The notes beneath the pieces are model-generated. The model was given only the letters and a program-made list of their open reading frames with translations. It searched no databases and had not been told where the DNA came from. A program made the translations under genes and the position numbers. Below, in pieces: positions 43,900 through 55,786 of a DNA stretch of 64,000 nt. The first letter of the stretch is position 1. Each line of letters begins with the position of its first letter. This stretch comes from Eremomyces bilateralis CBS 781.70 (Eukaryota; Ascomycota; Dothideomycetes; Eremomycetales; Eremomycetaceae), in contig NW_022985068.1 of NCBI RefSeq assembly GCF_010015585.1, positions 1,495,406-1,559,405 on the forward strand. The letters are read 5' to 3'.

Positions 43900-45313
43900 A
43901 TGGCCGACATTATCAAGGGCCTCTTCGGGGGCGGCAAAGCCCAACAATCCCCTCTTTCATCTGCAGACGATGGTGGGTCGCGCAATTCGCCCGGGACAGC
44001 GATTCTTCGCAACTAACACCCCGTGATAGACTTCGCCGATTTCGCCGGAGTTCCTGATCCATCGCCGGTGTCCATCCCGATCTCCTCGCCGTCATTTTCG
44101 CCTGCGAAGCCATCGCTTGGGTTAGCGACCGGACCGTATCCCTACACGAAATGGTATCGCGTGTGGGAACGCGCGTCACCGAGCGACTTCATCCTGGAAG
44201 CCATCATCATCCCCGTCATTGCCATCGTGGTTCTGATTCATTTCTGGGGGAAGCGACGAAATCAGCGCACTGCTCATGCATGGATAAAAGCACATGCGCC
44301 GGTCCTCAAGAAGGAGTTTGCCTCGGTGGGATTCGAGGGGAGGAAGAAAGACGACGAGCTGGATGACAGTGAGCTCGTTGACCCGGCCAAGCTGCTGAAA
44401 ACCAAGGCGTTCAATGAATACACGACCTATGCGACCGGTCGCCAGAATGTGGCGTTCGTCGATATTCGCATCACGCTATTGAAGTGGTACAATCCCGCGG
44501 TCATCGCCGGGGAGAACCTGGTCAATCTGTTCTTCGAGAGCCTCGAAGCCACCCAAGAGCGGGTGCAGGCCAACCTCTACTGCTTCGACGGAAAAGAGAG
44601 CCAGCTGGCTCCCGGATTGGCAGGAAAGACGCCGAACTCCACTTTCGACGGGTTCGTGTGGGCGATCGTGCATAAGGATGCCATGAGGAGGCTGCGGGAA
44701 GGGCAATACGACCTTTCTCTTACGACCACCAAGGAGCACCCGAAGCTACCCAATTGGGCGACGATAATGACCGAGAGCGCCGAGATCACGGACACCCTGC
44801 TTACGCCGGAGCTGATCAAAGCCGTCGAGCAAGCGGGCGACTCCCTCGAGGCGCTGATCATCTCTGACCAGCCGATCGAGCAACCCACGAAGTACTAATC
44901 CCCCTGCTTGCCCCGATAGTGCTTGACTAACACCATCCAGGCTCGAGGAACTAACCAGCCGCAAGCGCGTCTCCATCAACATGCGCCTCCCCTCCTCCGG
45001 CGACTACGCTCCTACCATCCCACTGTTCCACTACTTCCTCCGCCTCCCCGACCTCCTCGTCAGCTCTGCCCGCTTCCGCCCCGAGGTGATGCGCCGCGTG
45101 AAGCAGACGCGAGAGGAGGAGTCGCGGAAGATCCGCAAGGCGACCGAGGGCGAGGTGGCAGAGGAGCGGAAGATGAAGGCCGACCGGGAGAAGAAGGAGA
45201 AGCGGGACGCGCAGCTAAAGAATATGAGCGCGGATGAGCAGCGGAAGTTTTTGGAGAAGGAGAGGGAGAAGGAGAATCGGAGGAAGTCGAAGCGGCAGAC
45301 GATGCGAGGGTAG
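43900..45313 (+). CDS. CCDC47 homologue (DUF1682, ER membrane PAT-complex subunit)
   Basis: ER membrane protein; animal CCDC47 works with Asterix in the PAT complex at the multipass translocon (family knowledge; the fungal role is inferred). Model: 43900-43972, 44030-44891, 44941-45313, about 435 aa. Seen: short acidic N-terminus, one TM helix (FILEAIIIPVIAIVVLIHFW) at about 85-105, the DUF1682 globular region (YTTYATGRQNVAFVDIRITL, FDGFVWAIVHKDAMRRLREG, SINMRLPSSGDYAPTIPLFH), and a long highly charged Lys/Glu/Arg coiled coil at the C-terminus (from about 365), which in CCDC47 lies near the ribosome. N-terminus is probably lumenal. Confidence 0.9.
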
Positions 45314-45563
45314 GGGATGTGATGTGGTGGGGTGTTGATGTAGGAGCGTTCTAGTGGAGATGTGTAAGGGGTATTCTTTGTAATTGTATGTGATTAAACC
45401 TGATAGGATGGCACACTTCGGTCGATAGCGTGAGCTGTCTACGCTGTTGCCTTGCTACAGATAATTGAAAAGCATTTGCTGCATTGCGCTTATCCATTCG
45501 TCCCGCTCAATATGAGTATTTACAATATGTACAACTATTTCGCTAAAGTACCAGAGATCCGCT

Positions 45564-47241
45564 TCAAACTATGGAATCTTCGTTTGGATCTCGCCGCCGC
45601 CTTCGCCTTTTCTTCCGGTGCCTTGAACGACTGCGGCGATCGGACAGACCAGCATCGTGCTTTAGCTGCTCGACTAGCGGCCCCATGACAAAGTCGCTCT
45701 CGGGACTGCTGTGATCGCAGAGCGGCGAATACTTGAATGGTAGAAGCCAATCTAGGATGGTATATCCCATCAGCTCCTGCATGTTCCGAAGGCGACTGAT
45801 GTAGAACGGGTTGTCGCCGGAAGGGGTTCGTAAAATGGCAAACTTAGCACCGCCAGCTCTTCGTAGTGTAGATGCGGATCCAGGGTCGCCATTGACTGCA
45901 TGTGCCCCTGATTCAACATTTTCCCTATTATTAGCATCCTGGCCTCTGATGCTCAGGCGCTGAAAAGGGTACGTGACCTGTGTATAGTGAGCGCTTCCAC
46001 CTTGCCCGCCATTGGCGTTGGACGGCGATGCCCCGAAATTCTGGGCATCCTCGTCAATCCGCACCGCTAGAAAGTAAATGTGGTTTCCTCGGCCTAGGTT
46101 ATCCACCGTTGTCAGGTTCAGGAGAGCGAGGTGGATTGTTGATCCCCCAAGGCCGGCCGTGAAGAAGAAGAACAACGACGCTCTATGTCTCGTTTAGTTC
46201 GACTATATGGCAGTGGTAGGATTTGAAACTCACATTGCTAAAACGACGATCACATGGGGGTCTATTTCCGGTAGCTGTAAGTACGGTCAGCTGGATCGTC
46301 CAGGTTCAGCCAACATCCTTGCCATTCGGCGCATATAGAATATTATGTGGTAGAGGTTACTCACGCTGCGTCTCTGCACCGATACGACATATGCCAATAG
46401 ACTCATTATGAATCCAGTACATAATGCTGCATATACCAAAAACTGCACGAAGAACTTCATATTGGTTTCAGAGACGATACCGCCAACCCTATAGATAAGA
46501 ATTAGCCAGTGTGTTCATGGTAAATATTAGAATTCGTATTGTATTTTGACTTACCATGGACAATAGTGATCCATCCGACGCACACATCTTCCCAGCTCGC
46601 TAGAATGATGGGTTCGGTCCGGTTTCCAGTTCCTGCATTCGATGCACCAAATAGGAAGCCCTGTGTAGTCGCAAACAAATATATTCTTTTCGTAGAATTT
46701 CTCTAGACCAGGAGGAGGTGGGACTTCCCCTTCTAGGATGGCTCGGCGATCAAGCACTCCATCTGGAGCATAAGGATGGCCAGTGCCTTCTAACGCTCGG
46801 TTGACATCATGAGACTGTATGCGCGAAGCCGTTCGAGAGCCGTTCTTCGCATCGTTTGTTGAATTGGCGGAGGGAAGTGACACCGCCTCTTTTCGGGGGA
46901 CAAGGCCAGGGTCCGTGATTATGACCTGGATGATCCGAACATAGGGCACTATCCAAAGGACCATGAGGATGAAGAAGGCAACCAGAATGCCTATCATCGT
47001 CGGCGGCTGTGAAACGAGGCCTAGGTCAGGCGGCGGGCGCAGGAAGAACCGGACTGTACACCGATATCAGACAAATCCAGGGATGATAAATGAGGCGAGT
47101 CAACGGAGTCTAGGACATACCGCACACCCTTTCAACCACGACATAGCTGGCATACCCGCTGATACCGAACAGTATCACTGGTATCGCTCTCGCAGCCCAT
47201 TTGTTCATCGACCTCTGGGTTGCAAGCCTGTCCATTTCCAT
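45564..47241 (-). CDS. pfa5: Palmitoyltransferase Pfa5-like (DHHC family, DHYC variant)
   Basis: Membrane S-acyltransferase that attaches palmitate to cysteines. Model on the minus strand: 47121-47241, 46555-47053, 46365-46488, 46234-46274, 45564-46182, about 467 aa. The start may be the next in-frame ATG at 47235 or the one at 47208. Four TM helices: IPVILFGISGYASYVVV, MIGILVAFFILMVLWIVPYV, one in KFFVQFLVYAALCTGFIMSL, and VIVVLAIASLFFFFTAG. The cysteine-rich domain between TM2 and TM3 reads CIECRNWKPDRTHHSSELGR then CVRRMDHYCPWVGG, with DHYC instead of DHHC, as in fungal Pfa5 (and Akr1). Absence of ankyrin repeats excludes Akr1. The C-terminal tail is Arg/Lys-rich. Confidence 0.9.
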
Positions 47242-49277
47242 GATCGCGTGTTCCCTGCTCTTTCATGTTGTCGCCTGTCGGGCGGATTAGGAGGGGCTCA
47301 TGTTGGCTTAGAGTCTGGGCAGGATTAAGGCAATGAGGTTGAAATCAGCCCTCCGTGCCTTTGACAGAGATTCTGAAAATTGAGGTCGAAGAGCGATTCG
47401 ACTCCGCCCGGGTGGATGCCAGACGCAAGTTTGAAGCACCTCAAGGCTCAAAAGTCCAGTGTTGATGACGTCGGAGTAATAAAGCAGGCGGTGCCGGTTG
47501 ATGTTCGGCTCGACCTGCCATGCCGACAGACTCAACCTCACCTCCTTCTTTCGCCTCATTTACAGCTCACTTCGGTGAACCGCTTTCATTATTCTATGCA
47601 TACAGGGCTATCAACTTGGTGTTTAGTGTTGCCAAATTCATATTCACCGGAATTTTGAATAGAAACTGTGTTCGTGTTTCCATACCAGTGCGTTCACAAG
47701 GACCATTTCGATGCGCAACCACACAGTTCGAAGGGCTACGTATGGGTTGAGTTATTTATCCGTATCTGGAACATCCGGGTCAGATAGAACCACCCTCTTT
47801 CTATAATTATACTATCATCTTGAGAAATGCGAGATGCGAAAAGTATAAAGAAGGGCTAGCTGTACTGGTCATCTTATTCCTGAGTCTTGCCTCTTCTTCT
47901 CGCGCTGCGTATCGTAATCCGTTCATACTAGCTTCAGTAGGCAGCGGTCGGGATATATCCCGAGAGCTCAGCCACAGTCTTTTCCCTCATCTTGTCAAGC
48001 CCGACTTTATTTATCGCATTTTGGATATGGTACGTTGCCCGGTAGCTGTCGCTTCACTCCGGAGGCAATCTCTAGTGCTGGTGAGTCGAATGAGCATCTC
48101 CGTCTATTGCCATCTCCTTTGACTCATTGAACCCTTTATCTGACCGCTTTACCTAGGGCTGTTTTCTACTCGCACCGAGCTTCGAGACTTAGCATGTCTC
48201 CGTGCACGTGGACCTTGGTGCGAAATTTCAAGCCGTGAGGCTTCTCGGTGAACTCTTAAGGCCAATTTTCGCTCCTCGATGCCTTGGCCTTATGCTACTC
48301 CCTTGAGAGAACGGCCTCAGGTCCACAATGTGGTCAACCTTTCAGTTACTAGTGCCCAACGTAGAATCGACCTGGGGCTAGGTCATCTTTCTACTACACC
48401 GCCTATCCGGCTTCCTTAATCTGGATGCCGGAGTGGTACTATTCACATGACCTTCAAGTTTATCTTTGGTCATTGATTCGCTAATACTAATAGTCATGGG
48501 CACCGGGTCCGACAAATCGTTCGATTCTTGTCTCTTACCAAGGTCATTGCCGACATCATCAGGCAAACTCAGGCGCCAGCTTCCTGCCTCAGGAATCGTC
48601 ACAGCCTCCTTTACTGTATCTCCAGGATGCCTACGCCAGGAAGGTTTCACCGAAGCTGGCCGTAGACTGAGAGTTCGGCCATGATGCGATTATGCTCCGC
48701 CGCGAGAAATCTGCCGCGAGACTGTTGTTATTCGGCAGGTCCGCCCCATTGTGATTCCGTTCTCACCTTCGATCGACTAGAATGGACATAGTTGGTCCAC
48801 CGTTTCGGGACCGTTCATGTCGTCTCTCCTTGTTTGCGAGTCGAAATCGACCTCTTTCGCTCGATGCCCAACTCTTGCGCGCCAACCAGGTCCTGGATGG
48901 ATTTCGACATCTGTATCGCCTCAGGAAACCTTCGAGCAACCCACCGTATCCCTTCGACGATGCTAAACGCCTGAAACACTTGAAATTCCGCAGCAGTTAT
49001 CGGCCTCCTTTCTTCGTGCCCGAGTCGGAAAGGCATCGCCCTAATTGTGGCCCAGGTCAACTTTCTCTTTTGAGTTGTGTGCTGAGGCGTTTGAAGCGCA
49101 TTTGGATGCCTTTTTTCTTTCTCTTTAGTAGGTATAAAAATTGAGGTTGGCTCCCTTGAATCTGTTATTGCCATCATCTCACCAACTCTATAATCCCAAC
49201 GACAAGTCTATCGACTATCTTTTCAATCGAACTCAACGAGTTCAGCTTCAGCTTTCTCGTTATATTCTCTCTTCAAT
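47242..49277. other. Gene-poor interval (2.0 kb)
   Basis: Between the pfa5 promoter and the small Cys-rich gene. Open frames up to 120 codons occur (for example 47520-47750, 48782-49144), but none shows codon regularity, a domain or plausible splice pairs. The last ~100 bp is pyrimidine-rich and probably is the 5' leader of the following gene. No repeats or RNA genes recognised. Confidence 0.35.
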
Positions 49278-49604
49278 ATGATTTTCACCACCATCTCGGC
49301 CGCAGCGTCTAAGGAGGAAGTCCACGGACCTACAAGAATCCAAGAGGCCATCCACATGGCTCATCCTTTCGATGCTTCGAGCATGCAGCCTCCTCGTTCC
49401 GCAGGGTACAAGTTGGCTGGAACCGAATCCTCGGGCTGCAACGATCTCTTCGACCACTCCATCCAGCCATTATCCTGCCCAGAGACGGTTCAACTATGGA
49501 ATTGCTGTGCATGCCGTGACGGTCCAACCGCAGTTGCACCGTCGTGCACTAACTGTGGACACTATCGGTGTGGTGCATGCCCAGTCAGCTATGGCCCGAA
49601 ATGA
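49278..49604 (+). CDS. Small protein with C-terminal zinc-ribbon-like cysteine cluster
   Basis: Single-exon ORF of 108 aa from an ATG preceded by a C/T-rich leader. The C-terminal third reads WNCCACRDGPTAVAPSCTNC then GHYRCGAC. This is a C-x2-C ... C-x2-C-x-H-x-R-C-x2-C pattern that I recognise from many short fungal proteins of unknown function (W-x-C-C-x-C-x2-G ... C-x2-C-x-H-x-R-C-x2-C). It probably binds one or two zinc ions. The N-terminal part has no features. It is isolated in a gene-poor zone. I accept it as a real gene because the cysteine spacing is so regular, but function is unknown. Confidence 0.65.
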   Translation: MIFTTISAAASKEEVHGPTRIQEAIHMAHPFDASSMQPPRSAGYKLAGTESSGCNDLFDHSIQPLSCPETVQLWNCCACRDGPTAVAPSCTNCGHYRCGACPVSYGPK

Positions 49605-52417
49605 TAGGATCGTGCGGCTACCAACTTCCACTCCTCACCTTTCTCACTTTTACTAACGACTGTACTTAGCCCCTCTCTGGATCTCGAGAGAATTTCACCG
49701 GCTCGTCCTCCTACTGTTATACGCGACAACGGAATCTTTTCGGACTAGCGGGTTTATGCATCATCTTTCATCAGGGTAGAATGGCAGGCACGCATAGGAG
49801 CAATCCGTATTCAGCGCAAGAACTTTCTTTCACATGGACGGGGTCGACGATTGATTTACAAACTCATGATTTCCTTAGGTTATGAAGCGGTGGTAGTCAG
49901 CACGATATCTCCTATTGCACGTTGTCCATCTTTGAGGCGTTTCCCATACGGTTTCATCTATCACAATAACTTCTGATATTCAACGGAGCCCCTGAGCCTT
50001 TCCTTTCGTACAAGCTGCAACATGTGATTATTCCTCTGTGATTATTCCCTAAGCAGCGGCATCGCATTCTCAGCATCTCGCCCCTATTTTCGAAGACATG
50101 ACTGCCCTCAAAACTGTACCATGTCCAGCAGGCAGTAATAAACACGCCAACTGGGGAGCTGCCAGGAACCAGAGGATCACATCATCCACACGCTTTGGAC
50201 TTCTCCGGCCATCGAGGACACTTCTAATCCGCTTGCTTCCGTCGTTATGGCACTTTCCAACCTCTCTTCGTGTTGCCTAATGTGGTTGAGGTTGACATGT
50301 GAGATGATCAAACGACTGAATAGGGCAATTCCTCATCCTCCTCCCTCCCAGCGCTTTTTGCGGTACGTTCCATACCTCTACAGTTTACCAGTACCCATTT
50401 CCCAGACATACTCTATCGCCCAATTTCGAGATATCTTACCCAGTATCGTCTGAAGAAATACCGAACGAAGTCATATCTACCAAGCTGTTCGCTAATTCAT
50501 AACATTCGACCAATGGCTGTAATAGGACGGAGCCACTCACGGAGAGCTACTTTTTCAAGCGACCACTCCGTGCCGGCCTCCGGGTGCCTCTACGTCGGCA
50601 ACTCGCCAACTCTGCGGCGGGGGAACAGGGAACAGTCTCCCCACCATTTGACAACCCACTAACAACTACAGGCCACAAGGTGGATTCCGAGTTTTTGTAA
50701 CGCAGGTGACAGTCGCCACACCCTAACTTAACCACCTTGCCCGGCTCGAACCGAATGGGTTAAGGCGATTCACAAATCACAATTGACAGTTGACAATGAG
50801 GAAACTTCGGTCTTCGACAGATCGTGGGTCGGATGAAGTCCCGATCTGTGTGCCCTACCCTATGCCCGGCTCAATCGGCGGCTCGTAACTGCATCGTATC
50901 AATTGGTTGGAGGTGTGATTTTCCTTGTGACATTCTGCCAATCCGGCATGGGTGCATGGCAGACCACTAATAGACAATACATAGTACGTATATACTACCA
51001 GGGAGCCTCACTGCCTCAGCGACGGCGCTGGGTCCCGGCTCCAACTTCCATCCACGATGTGGATTCACGATCATTGCTGAGAAATTGGAAGGACCTCGAG
51101 GAGCATGTGAACGCTATCGCAGGCTCACCGCCGATGAGGGAGGGGGAATTATGAAAAATCTCTCCGACTCTCACAACTTGGTTCAAGGTGAAATGTGTTG
51201 TCCAGGGATGTCGCTGGCTTTCTTTTCCTTAGTAGTAGGGTACATCGAAGTGATTGATAATTTCATGCATTATTATTTTGTATTCTGTCCCTGATGTCAA
51301 GCAAAATGAACACTTAAGGCTAAAGGACAAAGGGGTTTTTTATATTTTCGGTTTTTCCTTATTTCTTGCCCAGAATCCCCAGCTTCTCCAGATTCTCATG
51401 TGGTCAGATCCCAACCTGATACCCGCTTAGCGCCTTGGTCAAAGGCCGGGGAATTCTGGGCGCCGCACCATACCGAACGTTTAATCCACACCATATCCAC
51501 ATCAATTTCTCGGACGCCGATCTGCACCCTGTCAAGCAAGCATAATAGGGCTTGACGAGTCTACGCGACGTCCGAAGCGAAGAAACCAACGGCCGGCAAC
51601 GGACAAAGGGAGTAAAGACATGGATCAAGATTCAAGGGGCGGAGAAGCCTCTCTTCTTGGAATATATTCGAATAATTACTGCTTTACCTCAAACCTATCT
51701 CGAATCTCGCGAGCAATCATGCTTTGTCTTGCCTTCCACTATGAGAGTATATCCTGAGGAATATGTGGGCGCAAGGTCTGGGTTAGGTTCGCACGATACT
51801 CCGTATTAAATCGCCCTGCATTGCTTTTTCTGACTTCCACAACAAGTCTCTATCTGCCACCTGAAGATGAGTCCCGGACGATCATGATCTAGGGATCTAG
51901 GACTTACGAACTCTTCCCGCAATTTTCCCTTTGCTTTTGTTCCGGTTTTCCGCTACTATTGGCCGGGCCCCTGGACGGACACGCGCTTACATCCCTAGTA
52001 GGTGTTAATCAGTATAGAACCCATGCAGCTAGCCCGTTCCCAGTTAACAGCAATAACTATCCAGGACAGGGAAAGGGATGGTAAGTAAGACGTATCGTGC
52101 TAAGCTCCTAGCAGCATATCCAAGCACTTGGCCAATGGCAAGAAGTCAAGGAACTCATCTCACAATATTCACATGCCTCTTCGCCAGTCCATTTCCGCCG
52201 GGAGCTTCAAACTATCTATATAAAAATGGACATGCTCGTAAGTCGCGCTTCTGATTATGAACAGGGTGGCCGAGGCCGCACTAGAGGAGTGCTGCCACGA
52301 GAGGAAAGAGCCTGGATATTTAATTAACCGTATCGTCCCACCCCGATACGGAGGCATAGGACTCTGGCCATTCCGTCCGTCAATCTCCTATCGTGAGAAG
52401 GTCCTCCCTCTATCAAG
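49605..52417. other. Gene-poor interval (2.8 kb)
   Basis: Between the small Cys-rich gene and the secreted esterase gene. I see only short overlapping open frames, no tRNA-like A/B boxes, no terminal repeats and no reverse transcriptase, integrase or transposase motifs. The final ~200 bp should hold the esterase promoter. Confidence 0.35.
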
Positions 52418-54118
52418 ATGCGTTCCACCCTCCTCCTTGCGGCCCTCGTGCCCTTCGCGGCGGCCGCCGCCGTCAAACGCGAGGCCACCCCGACGGTCAT
52501 CGCCCCCGTCCCCGCCGCGACGGTCATTGGCACAGCCGGTGACAAAGTCGAGAGCTTCCGGGGTATCCCGTTCGCCCAGCCGCCGGTGGGCAACCTCCGG
52601 CTGCGTCCGCCGCAGCCGCTGGACGCGCCCCTGGGGAAAATCGACGGGACCGAGTCGGCGAAGGCGTGTCCCCAGATGTTCTTCACCACCGCGAAGGAGC
52701 AGCTCCCGGCGAACTTACTGGGCACCTTGATGAACCTGCCGCTGTTCCAAGAGGTGCTGAATGCGGGCGAGGATTGTCTGACCCTCGATGTCTTCCGGCC
52801 CGCGGGAGTCCCGGCCGATGCGAAGCTGCCGGTGCTGTTCTGGATCTATGGCGGTGGGTTTGAGTTGGGCTCGACCTCATTGTTCAACGGCGAGAGCATG
52901 GCTGAAGCGTCCGTGGATACGAACATGCCCGTTATCTTCGTGGGCGTCAACTATCGCGTGGGAGGCTTCGGTTTCATGCCCGGCAAGGAGATCAAGGCCG
53001 ACGGGGCCGGGAACTTGGGCTTGCTCGACCAGAAAATGGGCCTGCAGTGGGTAGCGGACAACATCGCGGCCTTCGGCGGCGATCCGGACAAGGTCACCAT
53101 CTGGGGCGAGTCGGCTGGAGCGATCAGCGTGCTGGACCAGATGATCATGTTCGATGGCGACAACACGTACAAGGGCAAACCGCTCTTCCGCGGGGCGATT
53201 ATGAACTCGGGAGGAATCATCCCCGCCGACCCCATCGATGGCCGCAAGGGCCAGCTCGTCTACGACTCCGTCGTGAAGAACGGCGACTGCGCCAGCGCGT
53301 CCGACACCTTGCAATGCTTGCGCGAGCTGCCGTATGACGACTTCTTGGACGCCACCAACTCTGTTCCGGGTATCCTGAGCTACTTCTCCGTCTCTCTGGC
53401 CTACCTTCCCCGGCCCGACGGCTTGTCGCTGACCGATTCCCCCGACGAAGTGGCCCTTGCCGGCAAGTTCGCCAAAGTTCCATTCATCATCGGTGACCAG
53501 GAAGACGAAGGGACGCTGTTCTCCCTGTTTCAGACCAACATCACGACCAACGAGGAGTTGAACACGTACCTTAACACCATATTCTTCCCGTACGTCGACC
53601 CCCCGATCGTCTCGGGCCTCGTCGACACATATGGAACGGGTGCGCTGGAAAGTGTCACCGAAAACTCGCCCTTCCGGACTGGATTAGGGAATTCCCTATA
53701 CCCACAATTCAAGAAACTCGCCGCCATTCTCGGCGACCTCACCTTCACGTTGACGCGGCGTGCCCTCCTCGACGGCCTCGCAGCCGTGGCGCCCGAAGTA
53801 CCGTCGTGGTCATACCTCGCATCCTACGACTACGGCACGCCGGTGCTCGGGACCTTCCACGGCTCGGATTTGCTGCAGGTGTTCTTCGGCATCGTGCCGA
53901 ACTACGCCAGTCGGTCGATCCACTCGTACTACTTCAGCTTCGTGTACAACCTGGATCCGAACGAAGGGGACCACACGTATATGAAGTGGCCGCAGTGGAA
54001 CGACGGGAAGAAGAAGCTGATGAACTTCTTCGCGAATAAGGCGGAGCTCATCAATGATGACTTCCGGCAGGATTCGTATGAGTATATATTGGAGCATCGG
54101 GCGGAACTCAAGATTTGA
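52418..54118 (+). CDS. Secreted type-B carboxylesterase/lipase
   Basis: Alpha/beta-hydrolase of the Candida rugosa lipase / cholinesterase family, acting on lipid or other esters outside the cell. Single exon, 566 aa. Signal peptide MRSTLLLAALVPFAAAAA, cleavage near residue 18. Family motifs: FRGIPFAQPPVGNLRL, EDCLTLDVFRP, oxyanion-hole IYGGGFELGS, nucleophile elbow GESAG with Ser at about 232, an acidic segment QEDEGTLFS near 365-373 for the catalytic Glu, and GTFHGSDL with the catalytic His at about 481. Conserved disulfide cysteines are present (KACPQ and EDCLTL). The 5' half is very GC-rich compared with the flanks. It is bordered by long gene-poor stretches; no cluster partners are visible. 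Complete and apparently functional. Confidence 0.94.
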   Translation: MRSTLLLAALVPFAAAAAVKREATPTVIAPVPAATVIGTAGDKVESFRGIPFAQPPVGNLRLRPPQPLDAPLGKIDGTESAKACPQMFFTTAKEQLPANLLGTLMNLPLFQEVLNAGEDCLTLDVFRPAGVPADAKLPVLFWIYGGGFELGSTSLFNGESMAEASVDTNMPVIFVGVNYRVGGFGFMPGKEIKADGAGNLGLLDQKMGLQWVADNIAAFGGDPDKVTIWGESAGAISVLDQMIMFDGDNTYKGKPLFRGAIMNSGGIIPADPIDGRKGQLVYDSVVKNGDCASASDTLQCLRELPYDDFLDATNSVPGILSYFSVSLAYLPRPDGLSLTDSPDEVALAGKFAKVPFIIGDQEDEGTLFSLFQTNITTNEELNTYLNTIFFPYVDPPIVSGLVDTYGTGALESVTENSPFRTGLGNSLYPQFKKLAAILGDLTFTLTRRALLDGLAAVAPEVPSWSYLASYDYGTPVLGTFHGSDLLQVFFGIVPNYASRSIHSYYFSFVYNLDPNEGDHTYMKWPQWNDGKKKLMNFFANKAELINDDFRQDSYEYILEHRAELKI

Positions 54119-54510
54119 AGAACCATAAAGTCGCTGCGAGGATTAATTGATTTATACTGTAATGTTTTGGTTTTGCAGATACGATTAATGGAATAATTGC
54201 TGTCTCCCTTGTTGCTTGTTCGTCCTCGTGAGGAACTTAGGCCTGTCAATTGGAGGGAAATGATAGGAACCATGTTGGAAGTTCACATGGCATTCTCGCT
54301 AGATCCGTCGACTCTAACACGTAAGTAATGTTTTCCTCGGTAATAATAGTTGTCATCCGCCTCATTCAAAGCAATCCCAACCAGACTCCAATATTTCTTT
54401 CCGATGAACTATTCAACCCCCCGGTGTGTAATACATCCGAGACGAACTCCTCGTTCAAGTAATCCGTGAACGCCCTGACCAATGCCCGGGTCAAGAAAAC
54501 CGAACAACTC
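54119..54510. other. Convergent 3' intergenic region
   Basis: About 390 bp between converging stop codons of the esterase and the multi-pass membrane protein genes. Nothing else recognised. Confidence 0.35.
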
Positions 54511-55786
54511 TTAAACAGTGACGAAGAAGGCATATCCAATCGCAATAGCGGCCGTGGCTACTGCCCAGATCCCTCCCCAAATCGCACCTCCGTATTTCGT
54601 CGCACCCATCACTGTGGAACCCGTCTCGACGATCGCGTGAAACATTTGGATGCTCATCAAGTACAGTGCGCGCAGGAAAATGCTCGCGATTCGCTTCCCG
54701 GCGATGGTGGAAGGATTGAGCGGCCCAATGGTATGGAGAAAAGTCCCCCATACACTCGCCGTCGCTGGGTCGAAGGCTTCCCGGTCTCCCAGCTCCGCTG
54801 CAGTGGGCTCGAACCCCTTTCTAGCAGCCGGCGCAAATATGAAGGCTCTAATGGCGGCTGCAACCGGCAGCAACAAGAAGGGAAGGATTATCTGGAATTC
54901 CTTCGAATGGGCGCGCTCGAAGCTGATGGCATCGAAGTACGTCGCGATCTGAGCCGTGAGGGCGCCATTTCGATAGAAGAAGAAGAGCGACACGCTATAG
55001 ACGGCTGTGGCGAAGAGCGTCGTGACCAAAGTGATTCTTGGGTCGTTCAGGACACTGTTGGCCGAAGCAGGGAGCACGGGATCGGATGGTGGAGTCGGAT
55101 ACCATGGAGTGCTGGGCCGGAGGATCGTGAAAGGCAAAGATGTTGCCAGTGTTGATATAAGGTACAGAACAAGACATGTCATTACCGACACGTTCTTAAA
55201 GGTATATAAGAACAGGTAGTGAGGGGCCCATGTCGCCACGCAAGCGTTCCAGGCATCCCTATCTATTGCTCTAATCAGCATTTGAACGTTCATAGCGATT
55301 CGAATACATACCGTCGAAATTTAAAATCCACATAGTCGCGATGGTAAAGAGCTTCAGGATCGGTATCAAGGCGTTGAGCTCCGGATCGCCTTCTCGAGTC
55401 GGCCGGCGAGAGACCGACGTAATCTCGGTGCTCGCCCAGAACGGCATCGCCCATAGGAACAAAAGGTTCACCATAAAACTGAATCCCATGCAGTTGACAA
55501 ACCCTCGATAGCCCTGCAGGTAGTCCCCCTCGGGCTCAATTACTTCGATGTACCTCCCGCGACGGCGCTCGATGCCCTTCGCAAGGGTTCCAAAGACCTT
55601 AGACGGCGTGGAGTCGACATCGGACAGTTCGGGTTCCGGAGACACGCGAGACTTCTTCGATCGTGTCGTCGTCCCCTTGGACGCCGCCCTAGACGTGGAT
55701 GCTTTACGGGCGCGCGACCTGGTGGCTTCGCGATCGGCTGTCTCGGTTGAGTCGCGGGAAGCGGATTTGCGGTGGCTTGGAGCCAT
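54511..55786 (-). CDS. Multi-pass membrane protein of unknown function
   Basis: Model on the minus strand: 55312-55786 and 54511-55262, about 408 aa, with a 49-nt intron whose acceptor (CAATAG) restores ILNFDDRDAWNACVATWAPH. The first ~75 residues are Arg/Ser-rich and disordered, possibly nuclear-targeting or phosphorylated. Then come about seven hydrophobic segments (for example CMGFSFMVNLLFLWAMPFW, VMTCLVLYLISTLATSLPF, VTTLFATAVYSVSLFFFY, IILPFLLLPVAAAIRAFIF, GGIWAVATAAIAIGYAFFV). I do not recognise the family. There are no obvious transporter or catalytic motifs. Good coding regularity and a clean intron support it as a real gene. Confidence 0.75.

Noticed and set aside
47242-52417. Transposon or virus-derived element filling the gene-poor zone
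   Set aside because: No reverse transcriptase, integrase, transposase or capsid-like motif and no long terminal repeats were seen on either strand.
54466-55155. 229-codon plus-strand open frame
   Set aside because: Antisense to the membrane-protein gene, whose hydrophobic helices and clean intron make it the real coding strand.
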